Source of the DNA: Rostratula benghalensis
Lineage: Eukaryota; Chordata; Aves; Charadriiformes; Rostratulidae
Direction: 5' to 3'
NCBI GenBank assembly: GCA_013399305.1
Contig: VXAI01000013.1
Location: 1,624,882-1,688,881, forward strand
Length of the DNA: 64,000 nucleotides
Under the pieces are notes generated by a model that did no database searches, was not told the origin of the DNA, and saw only the letters and a program-made list of their open reading frames with translations. Position 1 is the stretch's first letter, and each line of letters opens with the position of its first letter. Position numbers and translations under genes: made by a program. Positions 1 through 11,171 of this stretch are shown in pieces.

Positions 1-2549
1 TCATGTGTGTTCCCTCTGCTGCAAAACCTTAAACCAGATGGAAACTTCCTGGTTAAAGGACCACATCTTCCATTTAGAGTGTAGCACAGTGATGCCTATG
101 AGACATAAATTACAAAGTGTAACTGTAATAATAGCTGACACTCCAGAAACTCAGCAGGAGTCAACCAGATTTACTTTTCCAGACATTTCCGTCCTCTTCC
201 AGTTTTTGCTTTTGAAGTGTTTGAGTTAATCCCTGACATAATGCAAAAATAATCTTGTCACTTGATAAGAGAAACAGTGTCTGGATTTCTGAGAAAGTCA
301 TGGTAATTGATAAGAAATCTTTTAGTAAAGACCTCACCATACATCTGCTCTTTGGCACCATGAACATGTTTGTTTTCTCTACAGTAATCAGGACTACATG
401 ACTGTAATTGTTTCAGTCGATATAGCTATAAGAGAAAACGACACCATTTGTCAGTCTCTGTCCGAGTGTTTCAATCAACTTGTAAATTGATTTATGTAGT
501 CTGGGACTCCGTCCCTTTTGTAAAAACTGATCCACCTGTACCAGTGCCCAAAGTTAATATATATCAAATCAAATACATTTCTTCAAGCAGCATATGGAAA
601 TTGCATGTATTTTAACTAAAACAGTCCAAAAAGTTTTAGTTAAATTGGCATAATATCTGCATATAACTAGCCCTTGGTCACAGAGTTAATCTAGATGACT
701 TTTATGGGAAATTTGCTTCATCTTTTATCTTTCTACCAAGCTGGTAGAAGTTAGTGGTTGCATTGTGAGGTGAACTCCACAAAAAATAACACAGCATTAA
801 TCAGTGGGAACAAATCCTCATTTGCATAAATGTAAAAGTATTTCCTGAAACAGAGCAAACATAACACGAATTTTCACTAGCCTGTTGCTCCCGTGTCAAC
901 AGGTTACAGTACCCAAGCTTCTCACAGAAGCGACAGTCTTCCTGGTGACTTTTTCATACATCACTTTCTTCAAGAACCTGCCTTAGAGGAGCTAAAGAGA
1001 AGATGGGGTTAACACCTAGCCAGGAGTCAATCTGCAAGTATCTAGGTCCCAGATTCATGTATGGAAACTCAGTATCAGATGGTGATTATCCATGTTAGCA
1101 CACGCAGTACAGTTGAGTTAACTAACTTGGGCACCTCATGGCTTTGCAAAAAAACTCTTGCATTGAAGAGTGTTAATAGGTCTCTGATTTCAAGATACCT
1201 GATCCCAGTGCAGGTTACAGGCAGATTCTTTTTTAATGGGTACCTACTGAATAAAAGTTTCCATGGGAATGAGAAAAAACAGAGATCTACCCTGGCATGT
1301 TACCTCCCTTTTGACATGTTTCAGATTATAACTCCCAAAACATCACACGTCAAAGGCCAGGCAGCTGAAGGAAGACAAGCAGCAAATAATAATTATGGGA
1401 AGGTACATGCCAGTAAAGGACTTTCCATAGATGATCACTGGCCTTTTATAACCATTTTTGCTTGAAGTTGACTTCACCTGCCCCACACTAAAAAGGTACA
1501 TGTATTTTAGGTGACAAAGGTGATGGAAAGGCCAGAAACTATTCTTGGTGGAAGTTCTGTTGACTTCAGTGGTATTCAGTTAGAATACCCTGAGTGCTGG
1601 GATAAAAATGCTATTTATATTTGATCTCACATTTGAAGTTGCTATTGTATACACAGGAAATGCAGAGAATAATAGTAAAGCTAGCAATAGAAATAATTTT
1701 AGTATTATATCCTATAAAGGTCCTTGGACACTGATGAGACTTTGATTTCCCCTATTATAAACAGAGTCACTGACTGACATTCAGAATATTTTGGTCTAAG
1801 TACTTAAGAAATGAGCTCAGGCTTGGATCTAGCTTTTGTGTTTGGAGGTGGTATTGTATCCAACTGTGTATTCTCACTTCCCTCTTAATTTAAAGGTGGA
1901 GCAACAGGGTGCAGGCTTCAACAATATTCCCTGTGCCTTTCTACAGGTGCAGCAACCTTTGGGAGAATGAAAAAGTAGAAAACTTCATATGATAAGCAGT
2001 TTAGCTCAGCTCATATCCTTTGAGTCCTAAATCTAGATATTTAAACTTTTAAGAAGGATATGCCACTAAAATGTAATGACCTAAATGTGTGAGAGTATGG
2101 ACTAAATAATACCTTTTCTATAGAACAACAGAAGTTATGAACTCAATATATACAGTAGTCATTGCTATTATCAATGAAGTGATTAGCTTAGACTTGTTCT
2201 GGGGATTGTTTCTGATTTTCCCAGAAATGTGTCTTTGGTAGGGAAGTGTTGTGCTAGGATCTGGATTTCATGAAGCTGGAGGGTAGATCTATTTTGTGCT
2301 CATAAAGTACAGCTGGGATGCAGAGTTTTCATATATTTCATTAATAGATCAGATGGATAGAAATAAGGAAACAGACAAAATCAAATATGAACATTTTTTT
2401 CTGCTGGAACCAAAGTAATTTTTTCCTGAACACTAAAACATATCTTTTTTATTGTGTGGGTTTTGGTATTTATTTTTTTTTTCTTTTTTAAAGTTTGCAA
2501 GAGATCATTTGTCAGAAATGAACACTACCAACAGCCAAATATATAACTG
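1..2549. other. Unique AT-rich non-coding DNA
   Basis: I see no recognisable exon, RNA gene or transposon here. The longest open frame (1061-1465, + strand, 134 codons) resembles no protein I know, has no domain-like pattern, and is within the length expected by chance for this amount of sequence. A T-rich stretch at about 2447-2490 lies just before the CR1 element that follows. The region is probably intergenic or intronic. Confidence 0.6.
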
Positions 2550-2849
2550 ATAAGAACTAGAGGCAGACAATCTAGAGCAAGAGCCATACAGAAACAGTTT
2601 GGACTCATGGATGCTGAAGATTACCACGTGAGATTGCTAGAGATAAGCCTGGGGGTGGTGTGCCAGTGTTTGTGGGATGGTATGCTAGTGAGGTCCTTTG
2701 GTCTGACATCTCAGTGAAAGTAGGGAGTGGAGATGCAAGAGTTATCGATGTGTTAGAAACTACAGCAGTGCCTGGGAATAGTCAGGCAGGAATTAGGGCT
2801 TCCTCCAGAAAAAAAGAAAAAAGCTGGCGGGACAATTAGCCCAACTAAA

Positions 2850-3660
2850 GTGCACGTACACCAACACATGCACCATGTGCAACAAACAGGAGGAGCTGGA
2901 AAGCATTGTGCAGCAAGAAAAAAATTATATAGTTGCCATCACGGAAACTCACATAACTGGAGTCCCTTCAGAAGGGACAGGCAAAGAAGGAGAGGTGGTG
3001 GCATGGCCCTGTATATTAAGGAGTGTTTTGATTGTCTAGAATTTAATGATGGTGATAATAGGGTTGAGCGTTTATGGGTAAGAATCAGGAAAGGCCAACA
3101 AGGCAGGTTATCACAGTGGAAGTCTGTCATAGACCGCCAAAACAGCATGAAGAGACAAATAACAAATTCTATAAGCAGCCAGGAGAAGTGTCATAATTGC
3201 TAGCCCTTGTCCTTATAGGTGACTTTGACTTACCAGGTGTCTTCTGGAAATAGAATAGAGCTGAGAAAAAACAGTCTAAGAGATCCCTGGAATGTGTTGA
3301 TGATAGTTTCCTCACAGCTGGTGGGGGAGCCAACTAGGGTAGGTGCCCTGCTGAACCTATTTTTATGAGCAGAGAGGGACTCTCAGGGCTTGTGAGGGTT
3401 GAAGGTCATCTTGGGCATAGCTGTCATGAAATGATAGAGTTTTTGGTTATTGGAGAAGCAAGGAGAGGGGCTCAGCAGAACTTCCACCTTGGTCTTCCAG
3501 AGGGCAGACTTTGGTCTGTTTAGGAGCCTGGTTGACAGAGTTCCCCAGGAGGCAGTCCTGAAGGGCAAAGGAGTCCAGGAAAGCTGAATGTTTTTTGAGA
3601 AGGAAATCTTACAGGCACAGGAGCTGGCCTTCCCCATGTGCCAGAACCAAGTCATCATGG
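2850..3660 (+). pseudogene. CR1 ORF2 endonuclease domain, degenerate
   Basis: This is the N-terminal endonuclease half of CR1 ORF2, which nicks target DNA to prime reverse transcription. The first frame (2850-3203) carries HNWSPFRRDRQRRRGGGMALYI, with a small deletion between HNWS and FRRDRQ compared with the usual protein. The next conserved block, LVLIGDFDLPG, lies in a different frame from about 3206, so at least one frameshift separates them. The family motif GDFN reads GDFD here, and the SDH motif that supplies a catalytic aspartate reads SCH at 3419-3427. The enzyme would be inactive even without the frameshifts. Confidence 0.85.
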
Positions 3661-3887
3661 TTGCAACTCAGGGAAAAAGGAGAGAACTTAGAAAGAAAAG
3701 ATAGGCCACTCATGAGGACTACAAAGGTGTTGTGAAGCTATGCAGGGAAAGATTAGAAGAGCCAAAATCCAAGTGGAACTTAATCTGGCTTCTGCTTTTA
3801 AGGTCAATAGTGTTTCTATAAATGCATTAACAATAAAAGGACTAAGGATATTCTCCATCCTCTATTAGATAGGAGGATGAAAACATA

Positions 3888-5198
3888 GTGACCAAGGGTG
3901 AGGAAAAGGCTGAGGTACCCAATGCCGCCTTTGCCTCAGTCTTTAGTAGAAAGACCACTTTTTATCTGAGTACTCAGCCCCATGAGCTAGAAGACATGGA
4001 CAGGAAGCAGAATGAAGCTCCCATAATCCAAGTGGAAATGGTGAAGGACCTTCTACAGCACTTACGCACACACAGGTCTAGGGAGCCAGAAGGAATCCAC
4101 CCAAGGGTACTGAGAGAGCTGGCAGAAGTGCTCCCCAAGACACTTTCCATCATTTATGAGCAGTCCTGGCTAACTGGGGAGGTACCAGTTGAATGAAAAT
4201 TAGCAAATCTGATGTTCATCCACAAGAAGGGCCAGAAGGGGGATCCAGGGAACTACAGGTCTGTCAGTCTGACCTCAGTGCCAGGGAACATTATGGAGCA
4301 GATGATCTTGATTGTCATCATGTGGCACATAGAAGATAACCAGGTGATCAGGCCCAGTCAGCATGCGTTCATGAAAGGCAGGTCCTGCTTGACAAACATG
4401 ATAAGGTGACCTGGTTTGTTGATGACAGAGAGGCTGTGGATTTTGTTTACCTGGATTTAGCAAAAACTTTGACACTGTTTCCCACAGCAGTTTCCCAGAG
4501 AAACTGAGTGCTCATGGCTTGGATGGGCATATGCTTAGCTGCGTAAAAAACTAGCTGGAAGGCCAGGCTCAAGATTAGTGGTGTATGGAGTTAAATCCAG
4601 TTGGTGTCCAGTCACAAGCAGTGTTCCCCCAGGCTCAGTCTTGGGGCCAGTTCTGTTTAATATCTTTATCAATGACCTAGATGAGGGGATTGATTGCACC
4701 CTCAGTAAGTTTTCAGCCAACACGAGATTGGGTGGGAGTGTTGATCTGCTTGAGGGTAGGAAGACTCTAGAGAGGGATCTGGACAGGCTGGATCAATGGG
4801 CCAAGGCCAATGGTGTGAGGTTCAACAAGACCAACTGCCAGGTCCTGCACTTGTGTCACAATAGTCTCATGCAACACTACAGACTTAGTGAAGAGTGGCT
4901 GGAGAGCTGCCTGGTGGAAAAGGACCTGGGGCTGTTGTTAGAGGGCTGGCAGGATACGAACTAGCAGTGTACCCAGGTGGCCAAGAAAGCCAACAGCATC
5001 CTGGCCTGTATCAGAAAGAGTGTGGTCAGCAGGACTAGGGAAGTGAATTTCCCACTGTACTCAGTGGTGGTGAGGTCACACCTCATGTGCTGTGTTCAGT
5101 TTTGGGCCCCTCAGTACAAGAAAGACATTGAGGTGCTGGAGCATGTCCAGATAAAGGCAAAAAAGCTGGTGAAGGTCCTAGAGCACAGACCTTTTTAG
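3888..5198 (+). pseudogene. CR1 ORF2 reverse transcriptase domain, degenerate
   Basis: This is the reverse-transcriptase half of CR1 ORF2, in four open segments: 3888-4196, 4212-4409, 4578-4964 and 4977-5198. Recognisable blocks in order are [76 protein letters not shown] and the C-terminal [15 protein letters not shown]. The active-site box, usually FADDT, reads FSANT at 4710-4724, so both catalytic aspartates are gone. The motif-A region near 4447-4485 (YLDFSKAFDTVSH in intact copies) is frameshifted. It is a neutral fossil with no sign of retained function. Confidence 0.92.
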
Positions 5199-5491
5199 GA
5201 GTGGCTGAAGGAACTGGGGTTGTTGAGCCTGGAGAAAGGAGGCTGAGGGGAGACCTTATCACCCTCTAAAACTGCCTGAAAGGAGGTTGTATCTAGGTTG
5301 GATGTTGGTCTCTTCTCCCAAGTAACGGATGATAGAACAAGAAGAAATGGCCTCAGGTTTTGTTAGCAGATGTTTAGATTGGATATTGAGAGAAATTTCT
5401 TCACTGAAAGGGTTATCAAGCATTGGAACAGGCTGCCTGTTAGGTTAATGACTGGATTTGATGGCCTTTAAGGTCTCTTCCAACCTAGATA

Positions 5492-5509
5492 ATTCTATGA
5501 TTCTGTGAT
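5492..5509 (+). repeat. CR1 3' terminal octamer repeat
   Basis: The element ends with two imperfect copies of an octamer, ATTCTATG (5492-5499) and ATTCTGTG (5500-5507), followed by AT. CR1 elements lack a poly(A) tail and instead end in short octamer repeats of this form. The tail marks the exact 3' boundary of the copy and confirms its + orientation. Confidence 0.93.
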
Positions 5510-6099
5510 CCTCTTTTATGATCCCTCAGCTGCTTCTGCAAAGCTAAGAAGCTGCCCAGCAGAAATGCCTCAAAGGAACTCTGTCACTAGGGCTGCCTCC
5601 TGAAACCTGCTCATGTTATATCCTGTAAGCAGACTTTTATGTCCACATGGGTCTTCTTCTTGGGGCCTATTCTTCCACCTCAATGAGGGAGGAGACACAT
5701 ACCTTGTCAGTTGTGTGCAGCAGACCAGGCTGGTTTGACTACAGCCAAACCAGACACAGTTCCACGGAAGCAAAGCAATGAAATGCCAGCCTGCCTGGCA
5801 GTGACTGCTCTCTTGCATGAACCAGACTAACTCTTGCAGGGCTAGCCCTGGAGCAGGACAGGTAAACTCAGCAAGAACTGAACCAACTTGATATGCATCT
5901 GCTAGAGCATCTCTGCAATATGCCCAGCAACATGACCTAGAGGTGCTTTGGCAGATGCCCTACAGAGACAGCTTAAATTCATGACAGCTTACTAGCTATT
6001 GTTCCTGAAGCCACCTGCTGGGCAGCAGCTGCCCCTGTGGTGTGGATCCGGTCTGGTGCAGTGCTTGGTCGGCATGGGTGTCTGTGCATCCCAGGCACT
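5510..6099. other. Non-coding DNA between CR1 copies
   Basis: This stretch has slightly higher GC than its surroundings and no domain I recognise. The open frames (for example 5570-5818, minus) are short and featureless. It may contain older repeat scraps too diverged to identify by eye. Confidence 0.45.
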
Positions 6100-6165
6100 C
6101 TTCATCCAGGATGCAGGACCCAGCACTTGGCCTTGTTGAACCTCACACCATTGGCCTTGGCATTG
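6100..6165 (-). mobile_element. CR1 fragment (short, minus strand)
   Basis: On the + strand this reads TTCATCCAGGATGCAGGACC, then a block containing CACTTGGCCTTGTTGAACCT and CATTGGCCTTGG. That is the reverse complement of the ORF2 region before the K-C-x-V-L-H-L block of CR1 reverse transcriptase. The flanks are not recognisably CR1, so this is a short internal scrap. Confidence 0.65.
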
Positions 6166-9100
6166 TCAGAGGGCTGAGAGTGAGCTCTGTCTCACCTTGC
6201 ACGGGACTGCCATCTTTTCTGCAGCAGATTACAGCCATCTCTAGTTAACTTGCATGATGCAAAGTTTTCTGACTTAAAATTAAGAGGACAAACACGTGTT
6301 GAGTCTCATTCCACAAAGTCATTGACAAAACTCTCCACCAGGCCTTTGCTCAGGATGACTTGCACCTGCATGTTGAGAACTGATATTTAACCAAAGGGGA
6401 TTTAAACAGTCAGTTAAAGGGGGTACATTCCATAGTTGACCCTAAGATGGAAGCACTAGTGTGGACTAGTGTGGCTTCATACCCATTATTAGTTGTATTA
6501 GTTGTATCATGGCCTAAATATAGCGTATGTTGAGAAGTGGTGAATGAAGTGAAATAAACTACAGGAAAAAATCCTTCCTGTAATTAAATGCAGACTACAA
6601 AAAATTCCATCACACAAATAAATACATAAATGCCAAGTGAAACAATATAATAAAATTTAATGATTTGTAACCTATTATTTTATATATATCCTGTAACATC
6701 AAATTTTCTGCACATATTTAGAAAAAAAGAAGAAACTTCTTTCAAAAATATTGGTGATTAAATAGCATAAACACAGTGTTGCTTTGGTGCCAAATCATGT
6801 AGACTCATTTTTGATAGTCCATCTCTCTGGATTTCATGCCTACCTGGTTTTGTTTTTATAGATATCCTTGTATTTCGGCTCCAGCCTGGCAAAAATACAA
6901 ACCTCGGTGGAAATAGAGACACAAAAGAATGCTATAGAAGGGTTGTTTTGTTTTGGTTAACAAGATTTAGGTAATATAGTGTAGGTTGTTTTCGTATTTT
7001 TGAATCTTCTGCTTGATTTAGTATTTTTCACTCTTTTCAACATTTAAATAAACCTTCACTTTATTTATCTCTATTACCCAAACATTCCCTAGATAAAACA
7101 AAATTTTTGCTGTTTACAAGCTGCTGGAGGAAAAATCATAGCTCTTCTGAAATCAATGTTTACCCAAAATTTAAATGAAATTATTATTTCTGAAACTCTT
7201 AAAAGACAATCTATCTTTCCTTGCAAGGACCTGAAATAATTTAAATTGTGACAGTGCATGCCAGCCTCCATGCTGCCTCTAAAGCAGTTTAAAGCTCTTC
7301 TGATATTAATGTCTACTATTAAGAATATAAAGTCTATCACTTCAATCTAGTGTGAAGCCAAAATAAAGCAGGCCAGACCCATTTATCCTTTCTTATGCTG
7401 CTGTTTTGAACTTTTGGCTTGCTGTGCTGAAGAAAAAAAATACTTTTTTTTTTTTTTTTTTAACGTGAAGCTTAATGTGATCTTTGATCTTTGCACTTCA
7501 AAAAGTTTTTGCCTGGAACAGTCTTCCACAGCTGAGTTATAAATCCCTGAAAACAGAAATTTATAATGGAAAAGCTGTCACCACATTAATTATGGTAGCA
7601 TAAATGTCGTGCTGCTTCTATAGTTAGTCACTCCTTAAAAATAAAAACAAGGAAAAGAAGATGTTCTGATATGAAGTCTATCCTTGCAGTACTCAATGTC
7701 AAATGGTCAATACTTAGTCAACTCTGTTTTTTAAAAAGCAATGGTTATAGTGCATTTCTGCATTTTTTTTTCTTTTGAGAACTTTCATTTGTTAGTTTAT
7801 GAAAAATTATATTTCCACCGACTGACAGGAGCTGGAAAAGAGTAAAGGTTACACATAAAAAAAAATTCATTGCATGATAAAAAAAATCCTGGTGTTTCTT
7901 TAAAAAAGCCATTCACTGGTTTACTTTTTTTTTTTTTTGACCCTTCAATCTTTGTCAGCAGTTTGGATTCAAAACCACTAAATTTAAAATTTCCCATCGA
8001 TCTGCTGTCGGTCTTGGCCTTCTTCTGATTGCTTCTGGACTCTTTGGGCTTTAAATGAATATGGAGGAGAGGACTTTAACATAATGTAAATGATCTAATA
8101 TGGTAAACTTTGTAGGCATTTAATAGATTGTGTGTTTGCATTTGTTTTAGACATGATGCTGGGAGCATATGTTGTGGTGTATCAGTATATATTTATCTGG
8201 CACAGGAAAAAAGCATAAATCATGAAACAGTACAAATTTCATTATGACAATCTTCCAGGGAATATCCAAGGAAAATTCTAAAGGAAAAATTACCTGGTCA
8301 TCCAGCATGCTGTGCTGAAAGGTTTTCAGGATTTTAAAAGACATACAAAAAGCATAACAAATAATAAAATGCTTATGAAATGGAAATTGATACCTTTTTT
8401 GCCACAAAGTACTATCATAAAGCTGACGCTGCAATCCAACGATTTTGGCTTTGGTTGCAATATTTGTGATCCACTGAATTTTAACTGTTCACAGCATATG
8501 TATTTAACCCTTTATGTGGTTCAGAGTGTGGCAGAAGGATCTTTCAATATGAAGATAAGCAGAAATAGAGCAGCTGCCTGTAGCAGTCCCATTGAGGTAG
8601 CATTTAAGATGCTGGATGTAACACAGAAAAAAAAGACTTCATTTTTTGTCGTTTGGTTTGAGTTGTCCCAGACTCCTCTCTGTGAAGTCTTCTGAGCCAT
8701 TGTCTTTCTGAATAACTTCGTCATAATCATCTTTTCTATTTCCAACTCCGTTTTAAAACACATTTCTTCCTAACAGGCTACGAAATTTTAAACCTTCTGT
8801 GGAAGGATGTAATTGTAGGAATCTTCAGAAGGAGCAGCCCTTCTCAGTACTGGTACTGGGCGATGTTATGGGATCTGGCAGTACTGCAAAACATGTTCAT
8901 CTTATTCCAAGCACTCTTGGGCACAGAAAAACTGTTAAGTGCACGTTGAAATTAAAGTGTTTTCATCATTATACTCTCATTTAAACTACATTTTGACTGG
9001 TCTTCATTTTCTCTTCCTTGTGTCATAACACACAGACCAGCCAAAAATAACAATGTGAAAAAATGCTGTTACTATTGGCCCTGGTCACAAACCAGTGTAG

Positions 9101-9542
9101 GCAAAATGAGGTGCTCTCCTATCATTGCATGCAAAGCAGCAAAAGATTAATGCTTTCTGCAGAATTCCTTCATTTTCCACCCAGAACAGGTAGTCCGAGT
9201 GATATCTATTGTCCTTGGTCTTGCCTCTGACAATGTGTGGTGTGCTGACAGCACAGTCAAAGGATAAATATCTTAACATCCAGTGCTTTAATGTTTCTGG
9301 GTTTTTTTGAGGTTGAAACTAGGCCTTGCTCAGATGCTTGGGTATTTTCCTCACTAAAGTAAAAAGGCACGTGTAACTCAAAGCAATAATGCTCCAATGA
9401 AGACAGGGCAGTTTACAGGCTTCAAATAAAGTAAACATTGAGCTGAGGACCATAGAGAAGCCAAATGAAAATTGTAAGAACTATGTGTTTCTTGGCCTCT
9501 GCTAAGATTTTACCTCTAGGTAGCTAATTCAAAATAGGAACA
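6166..9542. other. Unique AT-rich non-coding DNA with homopolymer tracts
   Basis: No exon or transposon is recognisable. The stretch contains T runs at 7444-7461 and 7925-7938. It also has two short direct duplications, a 10-bp unit twice at 6455-6474 and a 9-bp unit twice at about 6489-6506. A diverged repeat of roughly 30 bp occurs near 7140 and again near 7290. The open frame at 8312-8695 (+, 127 codons) has no recognisable domain. Confidence 0.55.
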
Positions 9543-9732
9543 CTTTTTCTTTCTTTTTCTTTTTCTTTTTCTTTTTCTTTTTCTTTTTCTTTTTCTTTTT
9601 CTTTTTCTTTTTCTTTTTCTTTTTCTTTTTCTTTTTCTTTTTCTNNNNNNNNNNNNNNNTTTTCTTTTTCTTTTCCTTTTCCTTTTTCTTTTCCTTTTCC
9701 TTTTTCTTTTCCTTTTTCTTTTCCTTTTCCTG
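9543..9732. repeat. Polypyrimidine (TTTTTC)n microsatellite with assembly gap
   Basis: This is a long tract of C followed by five T on the + strand, so the minus strand is (GAAAAA)n. The first block (to 9644) is almost pure. After the gap the repeat is interspersed with CCTTTT units, so the two sides belong to slightly different variants. Fifteen Ns at 9645-9659 mark a place where the assembly could not resolve the repeat, and the true length is unknown. Long open frames of alternating Lys/Arg or Lys/Glu on the minus strand are artefacts of this repeat. Confidence 0.97.
9645..9659. other. Assembly gap (15 N)
   Basis: These are fifteen ambiguous bases inside the polypyrimidine repeat. The gap size may be a placeholder rather than a measured distance. 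Confidence 0.99.
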
Positions 9733-11154
9733 TTTTCATTTTTGTCTTTTTTTGTCCCCCCTTGGTGAAGGCAAGACCTTGCATCTGACATACCAAAGCA
9801 AAAGAACATTTAATTCAGGATCCAGATTTTGCATTTTGAGTCCATCTGTGATAAGAACAGAGTGTGAACTCATGGAAATGCTTGTGTGAATTTTTAATAA
9901 ATTGTCACTAGCCCATTATGATACTAACTAGGAAACGGCACATAAATGCAGCAAGGAACTACCATGCAGAAAAGAGGTGCTTCCCTAGCAGAGATTCCAG
10001 CCCAGCCCAGTCCAGTGCTCTCCAGCAAGGTGCAGAGAGTAATCACTCCCTTCAGCACATTTGGCTCCATCTCACAGAGCTGCTGCAGTGTTAATAACAG
10101 GGCATGGTTAGAAGCACTAAGTTCCTTAAGGACAGGATGAAGAACAAAAGACATTAGAAGAAGCATTTGTATTTAATCTGGTAACCTGATTAAAGCTAGT
10201 TATCTTATTTTCAGTACAAAAGATTGCATGCTAGCAAATGCAAATGTTTGTAGTAGGTTAAATATATTTTATAAGCTATGAAGTCTAAAAAAAAGAATTT
10301 TCTTTTCTTTTTGCTCTTCAAATGCTTTGCACTGATTTGACTGTTTTTCCAAGGAAACGAGAAAAGAAAAGTTCGTTTTAGGACAGAGTGTTTTTTATTT
10401 CTTTATTTGTTCATTTTTTGGCAACTGAACCATACAGATATTCACATAGCTGTAGTTTGTAGTTCTGGTGATGGCTGTTTTCCAAGACATATTTGGGAAA
10501 CAGTTAGGCTCCCACAAGTCCATTTATTAGGAAGAGAAGTATATTTGGTATTTCATAATTCTTTCTTACTTTACTCTTGTCTTCAATTTTTAGGATTGCA
10601 AGGAAGGAAAAATGAATCTCTTTAAGATGAAGCACAAATTTGAACTTAATAATATGCAATATGAAGAATGAAAATCCCTTTTGTGGGTAGAGTTTGAACA
10701 GTCCTTTAGTAAATTTTGCGGACACACAGTAATAATCTGAATTATGTTAAGATATGCAAATAGTTTTCTATGGAAACCAGAAAAAGCTGCAAACTTTAAA
10801 TCCCAGATGGAGTTCTTATTAAGGAAACCTCATACTTTTGAAAAACCTATTTCTCCATCTGCTTATAATATCTTTCAAGTGTCTCTCTGTATAATTGTAA
10901 TGATGATTTCTTTGGGTCATTTTCTTTGTTGTTTATTACATAATTCCACTCCTTCCCCCAAAATGCAAATATTAGCCTTATCAGTCAGCAAGGACCAAAT
11001 TCAATTTCTTTCCTGATCTGTGCAGGGGAAAGTGATATAATTGCAGCATCTCAGCAAAAGCTCCACAAAGGGAGTGTGTGGCTTGAAACTCTCTTCTTCC
11101 TCGAACCCTCTGCAGAGACTTCTGTGCCGGGGCCCCTCTCCCATCCTTGTGGTC

Positions 11155-11171
11155 TGACTCATTCTGACTCA
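11155..11171. promoter_or_regulatory. Paired consensus AP-1 sites, 10 bp apart
   Basis: TGACTCA occurs at 11155-11161 and again at 11165-11171, so the starts are exactly 10 bp apart, about one DNA helical turn. TGACTCA is the consensus site for Fos/Jun dimers. The patch around it (about 11090-11180) has higher GC than its flanks. That the pair acts as an enhancer is inference from motif and spacing only. Confidence 0.35.

Larger units (their letters stand above)
2550..5509 (+). mobile_element. CR1 LINE retrotransposon, long but inactivated copy
   Basis: This is a nearly full-length CR1, the non-LTR retrotransposon typical of birds. It once encoded an apurinic-like endonuclease plus reverse transcriptase (ORF2) that copies its own RNA into DNA at the target site. 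The endonuclease remnant spans about 2850-3660: the FRRDRQ..RRGGG block, then GDFDLP at 3218-3232, then SCHE at 3419-3430. The reverse-transcriptase remnant spans about 3888-5200: [62 protein letters not shown]. It is broken by many frameshifts and stops, for example the TGA at 4194-4196 and the TAG at 4962-4964. The 3' end carries the octamer tail typical of CR1. The 5' limit is approximate, because the part before 2560 is not clearly matched. Family assignment is secure; the subfamily is not assigned. Confidence 0.95.

Noticed and set aside
9516..9809. Minus-strand frames encoding long Lys/Arg or Lys/Glu repeats
   Set aside because: They are translations of the (GAAAAA)n simple repeat and run through the N gap. 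They are not proteins.
10238..10970. Three octamer motifs ATGCAAAT at 10238, 10754 and 10963
   Set aside because: Octamers on either strand are frequent in this AT-rich window (for example near 12652, 35993 and 62541), so the cluster is not convincing.
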